The notes: generated from the sequence alone by a model not told the origin. Shown: positions 16,487 through 25,191, counted from the first letter of the stretch. The stretch is DNA of 64,000 nucleotides from JALOLG01 sp963722415 (GCA_963722415.1 CAVRNI010000052.1:62001-126000), one strand, 5' to 3'. Translations and numbers: made by a program.

Positions 16487-16519
16487 CGCCCGCCCGTCCG
16501 ACAGAGTCGCCCTTCGCGT

Positions 16520-17341
16520 TCAGCCGTGGGCGTTCTCGGCGAGCGCGGCCAGCACGGTGCGCGCCTGCCAGGGGGTGATGCCCGGGTGGGCACCAACGAT
16601 GCGTGCGAGGTGACCGGCGATGACCGGCGCCGCGAAGCTGTTGCCGCTTGCGTTGATGGTGCCGCCCCCGCTCCAGGGCACGTCGACATCGATGCCCGCC
16701 GCGCCCCACTCGGCGGGGCCGTTCGGATTGAACCAGAAGGTCTCACGGTTCGTGCCGCGGGTGCACGCGACGGAGAACACGCCCGCGTACTCGCTGGGGA
16801 TGCTGCGTTTACGCTCGTTGTTGAGTGCCGACACCAGCAACACGCGTCGGTAGGCGGCTTGGTCGGCGAGCTCGAAGAACGTCTCGGCAAAGTCCTCGTT
16901 CGAGGTCGACAGACTGAGGTTCGCCACGTGCACGCCGTTGTCGATGCACCAGTCGAGTCCGTGTGCGAACGCGAAGGCGCTGCCCTTCAGATTCGACGAC
17001 AGCACGCGGACGCTGACGATCTCGACCGCGGGTGCGAGCGCACGGATGATGCCCGCGCAGGCCGTGCCGTGCCCGTACAGATCGTCGTGCGGGGCGTCGA
17101 CGAAGCGAACGCCATCGTCGTTGCTGTCGTCGCGCTCGACGGCGATGGCGCGATCGACGCGGCCGACGAGCGGGTGGCCGTCGTCGACCCCGGAATCGAC
17201 GATCGCAACCCTGACCCCCGCACCGGACCCGTCGCCGTACGCCCAGCGGCGCGTGATGCGGCCCCGCATCTCGAGGGCAGGGACGCTGCCGAGCTCGTCG
17301 CCGTGGAACGGTTCCGACCACGCCGGCAGGAAATCGGTCAT
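16520..17341 (-). CDS. Subtilisin-like serine protease (S8), apparently intracellular
   Basis: A 273-aa compact S8 peptidase with all three catalytic motifs: Asp in VRVAIVDSGVDDGHP, His in DLYGHGTACAGII, Ser in ASGNSFAAPVIAGHLA; the oxyanion Asn is probably in SALNNERK. There is no signal peptide, propeptide or TM segment, so it most likely acts in the cytoplasm. It overlaps the upstream GAF gene by four bases (ATGA), implying coupled translation. A small intracellular subtilase beside a family of repeat peptides with regularly spaced basic PGRPRVK linkers raises the possibility of peptide processing, as in some RiPP systems. That is inference; no modification enzyme is visible here. Confidence 0.85.
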   Translation of the reverse strand: MTDFLPAWSEPFHGDELGSVPALEMRGRITRRWAYGDGSGAGVRVAIVDSGVDDGHPLVGRVDRAIAVERDDSNDDGVRFVDAPHDDLYGHGTACAGIIRALAPAVEIVSVRVLSSNLKGSAFAFAHGLDWCIDNGVHVANLSLSTSNEDFAETFFELADQAAYRRVLLVSALNNERKRSIPSEYAGVFSVACTRGTNRETFWFNPNGPAEWGAAGIDVDVPWSGGGTINASGNSFAAPVIAGHLARIVGAHPGITPWQARTVLAALAENAHG

Positions 17342-18073
17342 CGACGACGCCGCGACGTGGCGAGTGCGACGATCTCGTTGAGCAGCACGAGGACACGGGC
17401 ACGTGTCGCTCCGTCCGCCGAGCGCAACTCACCGAGCGTGGCTGCGATGCCGGCGAGTTCGGCATCCTCGTCGGGCAGTCGGGACATCGCTCGCCGGAGC
17501 GCGGTGGACAGTTGTGGATCGCCCTGGGCGACGGCATCGGCGATCGCGTCGAGCAACAACTGCGCGGTGCGGCCCACCTCGTCGATCGTCGGCAGCAAGT
17601 GGCTGAGCTGATCGGCGAACGCGGATGCGAGCACCAACGAGTCGCCACTGGCAAGCGAACGGTCGAGCACCGACAGGACCCCGATGACGGCGCCGCGAGG
17701 AGTGGACACAGGCACGACGAGCAAGGTGGTGGGCACGTAGCCCGTCCGCTCGGCCACATCGCGGGCAAAGCGGGGATCGTCGGTGGCCCGGTCGACGGAG
17801 AGTGATTGGCCGCTGAGCGCGACGTACCCAGCGATGCCGCGGTTCACCGGCAGCTCGGTTCCCACGATGTGATCTGCGCCTTCGCCGGCGGCGGCGACGT
17901 ATCGGAGCGACTCTTCGTGGAGTGCGGCGACCGACACCGCCCCCGCGCCGAAGGCAACCCGGGCGGTGACGCACACCGCGCTCGACTTGCTGCATCGTGG
18001 AGACGGGCGGCAACACGGGTGCGAGATGCGTCGCGAGCGATGCCAGTTGGTGGAGCAGATCATCGCGTCGCAT
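17338..18073 (-). CDS. GAF-domain protein (with a frame break near its N-terminus)
   Basis: The protein of about 245 aa starts at ATG 18073 (MRRDDLLHQLASLATHLAPV; TGAGGC lies upstream). It runs in that frame to about 17982 and then continues in another frame as AVCVTARVAFGAGAVSVAAL into a clear GAF domain (ADHIVGTELPVNRGIAGYVALSG; TTLLVVPVSTPRGAVIGVLSV). The frame change falls inside the first GAF helix, so a one-base indel is the likely cause. A helical C-terminal part (about 160-240) lacks any known catalytic domain. The stop overlaps the S8 protease start as ATGA. A GAF sensor coupled to a protease suggests ligand-dependent control; the ligand is unknown. Confidence 0.75.
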
Positions 18074-18277
18074 CAGCGCATCATGCCTCAGACGCGTCGA
18101 AGGGACCGGCAACGAGGGTCTGCGTGACACGGCGCGGATGGACCTCGGACCACCGGGCCAGTGCTGCTGGCGGGTAAGGTGATCTCCCGCGGTCATAGCC
18201 AGGCGGGCGTTCGCGATCTCGGCGGAATATCTATCGATACCGGGCCGAGTGCATGAGTGCGCATCCGCACGTCAGTT

Positions 18278-18293
18278 GTGTCATCCGCGACAC
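18278..18293. promoter_or_regulatory. GTGTC-N6-GACAC palindrome upstream of repeat-protein copy D
   Basis: A perfect copy (GTGTC ATCCGC GACAC) ending 81 bp before the copy D start, the same distance as at copy C. The surrounding sequence (AGTTGTGTCATCCGCG...CACGGAAC, later CGCACA and GGTGACACATCGACAA) is also shared with copy C. It lies between copy D and the divergent GAF gene. Confidence 0.6.
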
Positions 18294-18373
18294 GGAACCG
18301 CTGCTCCGAAAGGCGCACAGTGGTGACACATCGACAAGCCCGGGACAACCGGCCAGCAACGAAGGGGAATGCT

Positions 18374-18685
18374 ATGAACGACAACGACGCACCCGAGACG
18401 ACCGAGGACGACACCGAGGGCAACATCGCCAAGCCCGGTCGGCCCCGCATCCGGATCCTCACCGACGCCGGCCCCGACGAGAACGACACCGAAGGCAACA
18501 TCGCCGAGCCGGGACGGCCCCGAGTGAGGATCGTCACCGACGCCGATCCCGACGAGGTCGACACCGAAGGCAACGCAGCCCAGCCCGGTCGGCCCCGCGT
18601 CAAGATCGTCACCGACGCCGATCCCGACGAGGTCGACACCGAAGGCAACGCAGCCAAGGCCGGCCGACCAGTCAAGAGGGGCTGA
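18374..18685 (+). CDS. DTEGN-repeat small acidic protein, copy D (best preserved)
   Basis: A 103-aa protein of unknown function and the cleanest family member. After MNDNDAPETTE there are four units of 25 aa (75 bp), each beginning DTEGN(I/A)A and continuing xPGRPR(V/I)(R/K)I(V/L)TDA-x-PDE; the last is shortened to AKAGRPVKRG. Each unit combines an acidic DTEG head, a basic PGRPR core and an acidic tail. There are no Cys, aromatic or membrane segments, so it is probably disordered and cytosolic, or a precursor. The RBS is GAAGGGGAA before ATG 18374. It is intact in one frame, unlike copies B and C. Confidence 0.85.
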   Translation: MNDNDAPETTEDDTEGNIAKPGRPRIRILTDAGPDENDTEGNIAEPGRPRVRIVTDADPDEVDTEGNAAQPGRPRVKIVTDADPDEVDTEGNAAKAGRPVKRG

Positions 18686-18774
18686 CCTACACGAGGTAGC
18701 TGTGTTGTCGCCTACGTGACACCGACTTCGTGAGAGGTTTCCGTTTGCTCGAAGGCGGGAACGGTGTCGGCACC

Positions 18775-19509
18775 ATGGCTACTGACCCCAGGGCGCTTTG
18801 GCTACTTCGGCATGGGCAGAGCCTCGGCAACGTCGCGCGCGACGCAGCGGCGGGACAGGAGATCGAGACACTCGACATCGCCGACCGCGATATGGACGTG
18901 CCGCTCTCTGACCTCGGCAGACAACAAGCCATCGCGTTCGGGAAGTGGCTTGCGGAACAGGATGATCGGCCAGACGTCGTCCTGTCGTCCCCCTATGTGC
19001 GTGCTGCGCAGACGGCTGACCTGTTGCTCGACGCGGCGGGTTTGGACCTTCCCGTGCATCTCGACGAGCGGTTGCGCGAACGTGAGTTGGGCATCCTGGA
19101 TCTGCTGACCCGGCGTGGGGTCGAAGCCCGCTATCCCGACGAGGCGCGTCGCAAAGCGCGGCTCGGCAAGTTCTACCACCGACCGCCGGGGGGCGAGAGT
19201 TGGGTCGATGTCGCGCTGCGCATTCGCTCGCTGCGAGATTCGCTCGGCCGCGAACACCTCGACGAACGGGTGTTGATGGTGTGCCACGAAGTGGTCGTGG
19301 TCATTTGGCGATACCTCATCGAGGATCTCGATGAGCAGGCCGCGCTGGCGTTGAGCCGCGACCATCCGCTCGCCAACTGCGCACTGACGACCTACGTGAC
19401 CGGAACCGACGACCGGCTGACGCTGGAGCTCGACGGCTGGACCGCACCCCTCGAGATGGAAGAGGTACCCGTCACCGAGGAGCACGACGCCCGTGTCAAG
19501 CCCCGCTGA
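18775..19509 (+). CDS. Histidine phosphatase (phosphoglycerate mutase-like)
   Basis: About 244 aa. It has the phospho-His motif LWLLRHGQSLGNVARD near the N-terminus, then PLSDLGRQQAIAFGKWL and VVLSSPYVRAAQTADLLL, the second catalytic acid around LRERELGILDLLT, and VLMVCHEVVVVIWRYL with the second His. The branch resembles broad-specificity phosphatases more than glycolytic mutase; the substrate is unknown. ATG 18775 is used, since homology starts immediately after it; a GTG at 18730 is possible. It overlaps the next gene by 17 bp, so the two are probably co-translated. Confidence 0.85.
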   Translation: MATDPRALWLLRHGQSLGNVARDAAAGQEIETLDIADRDMDVPLSDLGRQQAIAFGKWLAEQDDRPDVVLSSPYVRAAQTADLLLDAAGLDLPVHLDERLRERELGILDLLTRRGVEARYPDEARRKARLGKFYHRPPGGESWVDVALRIRSLRDSLGREHLDERVLMVCHEVVVVIWRYLIEDLDEQAALALSRDHPLANCALTTYVTGTDDRLTLELDGWTAPLEMEEVPVTEEHDARVKPR

Positions 19510-20308
19510 GCCTGCCGACGCGGCGGCCGTTCCACTCGACGCCGCGCTCTTGCGTGCGTGGCCGATGCCCGTTCGACAAGGCGGCGACAAGTTCGCCCGC
19601 GGCACCGCCGTCGTTGTTGGCGGCTCGCCTCGCACCCCAGGGGCCGTGCTTCTGGCGGGAGAAGCCGCGTTGCGAATGGGCGCCGGGCGACTTCAGATCG
19701 CAACCGCTTCGGAGGTCGCAGTGACGGTTGGCGTCGCCGTGCCCGAAGCACTCGTCGCGTCGCTCGAAGCCGACGACGACGGCGGCCTGCTGTGGAGTGA
19801 CGAGACGCACCTGGCCACGATGTTGCAAGAAGCACAGGCGGTGTTGATCGGCCCCGGCATGTTGAACGAGACGTGCGCCGACGTGGTCGGCGGGGTGCTG
19901 CGATGCATCAACGACGAGGCACTCGTCGTGCTGGATGCCCGCGCCCTCTGCAGCCTGACTGACATTGCCGATGAGGTCATCCCTCGGGGGCGGCTGGTCT
20001 TGACCCCGAACCGTCAGGAGCTGCGAACGCTGGCGGGGTGCGACGACGAACCGGGCGACGTCGACGACGCGACCCTGGCGTCGGACGTGGCCAGACAATT
20101 CGGCGCGGTCGTTTCGTGCTTCGGCCACGTGACGTCGCCGGAACGCGCGTGGACGATGGGCGCCGGCTCACCCGGGCTCGGAACCTCGGGATCGGGCGAC
20201 GTGCTGGCTGGGCTCGTCGTCGGAGCGGCCGCCCGGTGTGGCGATGCGGAACAGGCAACGTGCTGGGCGACTGTCGCCCACACGGAATCGGCAGCGAGCC
20301 TCGCGTGA
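19493..20308 (+). CDS. nnrD: ADP-dependent NAD(P)H-hydrate dehydratase, interrupted by an in-frame TGA
   Basis: A 271-aa carbohydrate-kinase-like dehydratase that repairs NAD(P)HX using ADP or ATP. It shows VVVGGSPRTPGAVLLAGEAALRMGAGRL, the ribokinase-like stretch VLTPNRQELRTL and the nucleotide/catalytic loop LGTSGSGDVLAGLVVGA. The TGA at 20306-20308 lies in the C-terminal helix. The same frame then continues for 25 codons (RYGELSFLARDLVAESALVM and a few more residues) to TAG at 20384, and these residues look like the expected family C-terminus. The gene is therefore probably 19493-20386 with a nonsense mutation or a base-calling error. The catalytic core is complete, so partial function is possible. 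Confidence 0.82.
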   Translation: MSSPAEPADAAAVPLDAALLRAWPMPVRQGGDKFARGTAVVVGGSPRTPGAVLLAGEAALRMGAGRLQIATASEVAVTVGVAVPEALVASLEADDDGGLLWSDETHLATMLQEAQAVLIGPGMLNETCADVVGGVLRCINDEALVVLDARALCSLTDIADEVIPRGRLVLTPNRQELRTLAGCDDEPGDVDDATLASDVARQFGAVVSCFGHVTSPERAWTMGAGSPGLGTSGSGDVLAGLVVGAAARCGDAEQATCWATVAHTESAASLA

Positions 20309-20470
20309 CGGTACGGCGAATTGAGTTTCCTCGCTCGCGACCTCGTTGCCGAGTCCGCGCTCGTCATGGGAGCCATCGAGACGTAGCCATCGGTGATGGG
20401 GTAAACGCCCGATGCGCCCGGCGCCCTGGCTTGGGGACGATGGTTTCGCCGAACGAGCGAGGAGAGGGCG

Positions 20471-20710
20471 ATGGCGACGACCAGAGTGAACGGTGTCGAG
20501 CTCTACTACGAGACGACGGGCATCGGGGACTGCCTCGTCCTGACCCACGGGTCGTGGACCGATGGCACCGGCTGGGACCGGGTGGTGGGCTCGCGAGCAC
20601 CTCGCCGAGGTCCGCCGCTTCGATCGCGTATCTGGTCGAGCTTGAACAACGGATCCGCCGCGTCGCCGTTCTTCAGCGGCAAGGGGTCGACTGGATGGTG
20701 TTGTCGGTGA
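20471..20710 (+). pseudogene. Alpha/beta hydrolase, N-terminal fragment at the edge of the EPS island
   Basis: ATG 20471 (AGGAGAGGGCG upstream) encodes MATTRVNGVELYYETTGIGD and CLVLTHGSWTDGTGWDRVV, the first strand and the HG oxyanion motif of an alpha/beta hydrolase. After about residue 40 the similarity ends: no nucleophile elbow follows, and the rest overlaps the 3' end of the convergent beta-helix gene. The hydrolase was evidently cut off by a rearrangement, insertion or assembly join at about 20,590-20,670. Confidence 0.65.
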
Positions 20711-21842
20711 AGCCGATGTCTCGCACCGCGAGGTTGGCGCCGTTGTCGGCGACGACACCGGTGGGGTGGCCACCGCCGCCGGTCGCGCAGATCAGGTTGT
20801 TGTGGACATGCAGGCCGTCCAGCAGGTGGGCCGGCGGCGTCGAGTCGGGTCGGTCCTGCTGAGTCCCGGTGATGCCGTTGTAGTTGCCGGACAGGCGGTT
20901 GCCGTAGACCTCGACGTTGAAGCTGGAGGCCACCGTGATGCCGCCGTCCCAGTACCAGCCGGCGCCGCGGAGCCCGTTGCCGTAGACCCGGTTGTAGCGG
21001 ATGACCGCGTCCCCGCTGATCTCGTAGAAGATCCCCTCGGCGAAGTTGTCCTCGATCAGGTTGTACTCGATGAGCGCGTTGCGGGCGTTGATGTCGGCCC
21101 ACAGCCCCCGGCAGTCGTTGTCGTGGACATGGGCGTTGCGGATGGTGACCTGCCCCACATCCCACTTCATGCCGCCGCCCTCAAAACCACAGATCTCGTG
21201 CAGGGTGTGGTTGCGGGCCAGCTCGGGCCCGTCGAAGGTGTAGGGGTCGCCGTCCAGCCCGTCCAGGAGGATCCCGGTGGCGGCGTTCCCGCCGATGCCG
21301 AGTTGGTCGTTGTCGTTGTAGTGGCCGCCGAGGATCCGCATGCCGTCGGCTACCAGCAGGCCGGCCCAGCCGTTGTGCAGGGCCGAGACGTTGCGGACCA
21401 CCCAGCCATTGGCGTGCGACTCCGGCTGGATGGCCGCCCCCTGCCGGTCGCTGGCGTAGTCCCGGACCGTGACCGAATCCAGGGTCACGCCGCTGGCGCC
21501 GCCGGAGAACGCCGACTTCAGGCTCCGCCCGCCGTCCAGTACTGCGCCCGGTTCCCCGCAGAAGGTGTCGCCGGACCTGGGCTGAACGCTGAAGTTGCGC
21601 AGGTGGGTGCCGGCCTTGATCAGATAGGTGGTGCCGGCGGGGTGCGCGTCCACCACCCGCTGGGCGACGTCGCCGGCGCCGATGGGCACCGCGGCCCCGC
21701 TTCCGCACCGGGTAGAAGGCCACGGAGCGGGTGACGGAGCGGGCGCACAGCCCGAGAAGGCGACCCCGCCGGCCAGGGCGACCACGAGACCGGCCGCACC
21801 GACGACCCGGCAGCGCCGCCGGCGGCCGTGGCCGGCTGCCAT
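20673..21842 (-). CDS. Right-handed beta-helix (pectate-lyase/NosD-like) lipoprotein
   Basis: A 389-aa protein with a basic n-region, hydrophobic core and lipobox-like VAFSGC, so probably a surface lipoprotein. The mature part is a repeated beta-helix: TLDSVTVRDYA, VVRNVSALHNGWAGLLVADG, VTIRNAHVHDNDCRGLWAD, ALIEYNLIEDNFAEGIFYEI, AVIRYNRVYGNG, VEVYGNRLSGNYNGITG. Such folds bind or cleave polysaccharides (lyases, epimerases, glycosidases). Standing at the end of an EPS island that also makes uronate precursors, a uronan lyase or C5-epimerase-like role is plausible, but no catalytic signature is assigned. It is four bases downstream of the GMC oxidoreductase. Confidence 0.8.
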   Translation of the reverse strand: MAAGHGRRRRCRVVGAAGLVVALAGGVAFSGCAPAPSPAPWPSTRCGSGAAVPIGAGDVAQRVVDAHPAGTTYLIKAGTHLRNFSVQPRSGDTFCGEPGAVLDGGRSLKSAFSGGASGVTLDSVTVRDYASDRQGAAIQPESHANGWVVRNVSALHNGWAGLLVADGMRILGGHYNDNDQLGIGGNAATGILLDGLDGDPYTFDGPELARNHTLHEICGFEGGGMKWDVGQVTIRNAHVHDNDCRGLWADINARNALIEYNLIEDNFAEGIFYEISGDAVIRYNRVYGNGLRGAGWYWDGGITVASSFNVEVYGNRLSGNYNGITGTQQDRPDSTPPAHLLDGLHVHNNLICATGGGGHPTGVVADNGANLAVRDIGFTDNTIQSTPCR

Positions 21843-21846
21843 CGGC

Positions 21847-23436
21847 TCAGTCTGCCATCTGCTTCTTCAGATGGTCGGCCAGCCGCAGCGCCAGCGCCAC
21901 CACCGTGAGGGTCGGGTTGGAGCATCCGTAGGTGGGGAACAGTGAGCTGCCCGCCACGTAAAGGTTGCGGACGCCATGCACCCGGCAGTCGGCGTCGACC
22001 ACCCCATGAGCCGGGTCAAGGTGCATCCGGGTCGTCCCGAGGTGGTGGAAGTTGCCTTCCAGCAGCGCGGGCGGGTCCTCGTCGCCCAGCATGAGCTCGA
22101 CGTGGCCCAGCCCGGCCGCGCGGAGGGCCACGTCGACGACCTCCTGCGACGTCCGGATCGATGCGCGGTCGGATTCGGCTGGGCGCCAGTCGACCCGGGC
22201 GAGGGGCTGGCCGAAGCGGTCGCGCCGGGTGCCTAACGTCACCCGGGACTCCGGGTTGGGCGCCTGCTCGGCCTGCACGCGGAGAGCGAGGATCGTGTGG
22301 GCCTGGTCAGGTGGGCGCAGGCGGTCACGGGCGAAGACGCCGAGGTCCGCGAGGCCGGTCGTGATGTTGCGCAGGTGCCGGAGCGTCCCCGCCGGCAGGG
22401 GGCGGCGCCGGCGGGCCTTGGCCAGGGTCGCGGCCGAGCGAACGGCCTCGGCGGTCAGGGACAGGTTCCGGGTCATCAGGAAGAATGCGCAGTTGAGGAG
22501 CTGCCGTTCGCGCTGCGCCGCGTCGCGGACCCGCAGCGCCCCCTGGACCCGGACCCCCGGCGCGGCCGTATGCACGCCGTACAGACCGGCGCCGCCAACC
22601 AGTTCGGGAGTAGCCGGGACGACGTACCCGCTCCGGGCCGAAAGCCGCTCGGCGAAAAACCGCCCGACCAGGTCGCGGTCGTTGCCGAGCCCGCGGCGGT
22701 GCACCCGGCGGCTGAGCAGCAGGAGGCGCGGGTTCTCGATCCCGCCTGCGGCCAGCACCACCAACCGTGTCCGCACGAAGCAGCGCGAGCCGTCGTCGCG
22801 CCGAACCTCGACCCGGTCCACCCGGCGGGGGTCCTCCCCGGTCGCCAGGTCGACGACAGAGGCGTGCAGCAGCAGCGTCACGTTGGGCGCGCGGACGAGC
22901 TCCTCGAAGTAGCCCTCGAAGCCGACGGTGCCGTGCTGGAAGAGCGTGGTCTCGACCTCGCCCGGCGGCAGGGGCAGGGGTGGCGTCCGTGTCGGGTCGG
23001 CCCAGCGACCGGCGTCGTATTCGAACGGCCCGAGGCGGCACAGCGCTTGGGCGTGGGCGTAGTACGGGTCCAGGTGGGCACGATCGAATGGCCAGCCCGA
23101 GTGGGGGATCCCGGGCCGGACCTCGAAGTCGATCGGGTCCAGGGGTCGGGCCGCCCAGGTCTCGTCACCTGGGGCCACCCAGTGCCGGCTCGTCCCGCCG
23201 AACGCCCGCACCCGCGACTGATGTGGCCGGTGGATCGGGTAGCCCACGCTCTGGCCTCGGTTCAGCTGCTGCGCGCGGCGTTCCACGTCCTTGCCGCCGC
23301 TGTCCAGCAGCCAGACACGGGCGCCGTTGCCGATCAGCTCCCGGGCGATGCTGACCCCGGCCGGCCCCGCCCCGACGATGCAGACATCCGCATCGACCTG
23401 TTGATCGCCAGCAAGCTCTCGCGCATCCGACAGCAT
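21847..23436 (-). CDS. GMC-type FAD-dependent oxidoreductase
   Basis: About 529 aa. It has the N-terminal FAD Rossmann motif DADVCIVGAGPAGVSIAREL, VRAFGGTSRHWVAPGDE, LVVLAAGGIENPRLLLLS, and a C-terminal substrate/FAD domain with FHHLGTTRMHLDPAHGVVD and NLYVAGSSLFPTYGCSNPT, where the expected His sits. It would oxidise an alcohol or a sugar hydroxyl. ATG 23436 is preferred because GGAAGG lies 11 bases upstream; the frame stays open further but overlaps the divergent Wzz promoter. Related genes are common in polysaccharide clusters, suggesting sugar oxidation, but the substrate is unknown. Confidence 0.85.
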   Translation of the reverse strand: MLSDARELAGDQQVDADVCIVGAGPAGVSIARELIGNGARVWLLDSGGKDVERRAQQLNRGQSVGYPIHRPHQSRVRAFGGTSRHWVAPGDETWAARPLDPIDFEVRPGIPHSGWPFDRAHLDPYYAHAQALCRLGPFEYDAGRWADPTRTPPLPLPPGEVETTLFQHGTVGFEGYFEELVRAPNVTLLLHASVVDLATGEDPRRVDRVEVRRDDGSRCFVRTRLVVLAAGGIENPRLLLLSRRVHRRGLGNDRDLVGRFFAERLSARSGYVVPATPELVGGAGLYGVHTAAPGVRVQGALRVRDAAQRERQLLNCAFFLMTRNLSLTAEAVRSAATLAKARRRRPLPAGTLRHLRNITTGLADLGVFARDRLRPPDQAHTILALRVQAEQAPNPESRVTLGTRRDRFGQPLARVDWRPAESDRASIRTSQEVVDVALRAAGLGHVELMLGDEDPPALLEGNFHHLGTTRMHLDPAHGVVDADCRVHGVRNLYVAGSSLFPTYGCSNPTLTVVALALRLADHLKKQMAD

Positions 23437-23578
23437 TCCGCTGGTCACCTTCCGTCCGCCATCTGCGCCGGGCTCGACGTTCACGATGTCGTCATGTCGG
23501 GGATCCCCGAGGAGTGCGATAATACCGAAGTCTCGTCCGCGGGTCTGGCGCTGGTCTGCGAGACAGAGGGGGAACTCG

Positions 23579-25191
23579 GTGATCGATCCGTCGACCGAGC
23601 CGCCATTCAACGATCGGCGGCCGGGAGAACCAGACGCCACATGGGGCGACCGCCCAGGCATCGTGGCGTCCCTGCTGCGCTACCGAGTCATCGTGGTCGC
23701 GGCGACGCTGCTCGGGGCGGTGACGGGCTACGCCCTCGCGCAGCTGCTTCCGGTCCGCTACCAGGCCGACGCCACCTTGATCCTCTCGGACCCCGGCGGC
23801 CCGACCATCCTTGGCGGCGGCAACTCGCTGGGTTCCAGCGACCGCCAGGTCTACCTGGCCAAACAGGTGGACATCATGAGCTCCAGGGTCGTCCTCGAGC
23901 GTGCCCTCCAGATCCTCGGAAGCGACCAGTCGGTCCGTGACGTCAGGGACGAGCTCGACGTGCACCCCGCCGCGAACCTGGCGAGCATCTCGATCGCCGC
24001 GACCACGGCCGATCCAGCGGTCGGCGGCCGCCCTGGCGAACGCGGTCGGCAGGGCCTACGAAGAGGTCACGCAGGAGCGCGTGGCCGCGGACGGGCAACG
24101 GGCGATCGCGAGTCTCGAGGAGCTTCGAAAGCGCTCCCAGGCGGACCTCGACGCCAGCCCCAAGTCCCCGGACGGCGAGCTGACGTCTCGTCAGCAGCAG
24201 CTGACCGCCCAGATCGCCGACCTCCAGCAGCGTGAGCAGGACATCACCACCCAGGTGGGGGTGTACGCCTCCGGGGTGGAGTACTTCGAGCAAGCCGAGC
24301 CACCGACCTCTCCATCGCAACCCAAGCCCAAGCTGGCCGCGGCGCTGGGCGGGATGGTCGGCGTGCTCGCCGCGGCCGCGTGGGCGTGGTGGGCGGCAGG
24401 ACGCGACCAGCGTGCCGAGGGGCGGGCGGAACCGGCGCGGATCCTCGAGGCGCCGCTGCTCGGCGAAGTGCCGCCCGTGCGCGCCCCGCAGATGGCGACG
24501 GGCGAGGCGGTCAACCCGACCGGGCTCGACCCGGCTGTCGACGACGCCTTTCACCTCATCGTCGCCTCGATGGAGCACGGGCTGGCCGTAGTCGGGGGAA
24601 AGTCGATCGCCGTCACGAGCATCGGGCCGGGCGACAGCAAGACCTCCACCGCACTGCAGATCGCGAACGCCGCATCGCAGGAGAACCGGAACGTCCTGCT
24701 GATCGACGCGGACGTCCGCTTGCGGCACCTGTCTGAGCGCGTACGGCTCCGCCCCGGCTGCTGGCAAGCGCAATGGCCAGAAGCGGCCGTTGCGGTATGG
24801 CGAGCGCGTCCACGCCAAGGAGTACATCGCCCGGCTCGTGTCCACGGACAGCGGCATGGTCCTACCGCTCGCCTCGAGATCTATCGACCTCGGGCATCCG
24901 GAGGAGTCCGATGGCGCGGTGGACGTGCGCGAAGCGATGCGGGCCATCGGGAACGCGTTCGACCTCGTCCTGATCGATGCGCCAGCCCTCCTGACGTCCT
25001 CGAACGCCCTCGACGTTGCCGGACAGGCCGACGGTGTCGTGCTGGTCGTCCCCCACCGGGTCACGCTCAACGACCTCCGCGAGGTGCGGGAACGCCTCGC
25101 GTTCGTCAAGACGCCCCTGCTCGGCTACGTCTATGTCCGGCCGCGTGGCCTCGGGCTTCGGAGGAAGCCCGAGGCCAGGCGGGACGAATGA
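23579..25191 (+). CDS. Wzz/BY-kinase-like chain-length regulator (two frame breaks)
   Basis: GTG 23579 (GGGGGA upstream) starts a Wzz domain with TM1 (YRVIVVAATLLGAVTGYALAQ). At about 24,015 the frame changes and continues ALANAVGRAYEEVTQERV, a coiled-coil, then TM2 (LAAALGGMVGVLAAAAWAWW) and a P-loop domain (SIGPGDSKTSTALQIANAAS; NVLLIDADVR). At about 24,757 it changes again and continues GERVHAKEYIARLV to the Walker B-like FDLVLIDAPALL. This is the layout of actinobacterial Wzz-CpsD fusions that control polymer length. The P-loop has GPGDSKTS in place of the usual GEGKS/T, and no C-terminal tyrosine cluster is visible. The stop overlaps the next gene (ATGA). Confidence 0.75.
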
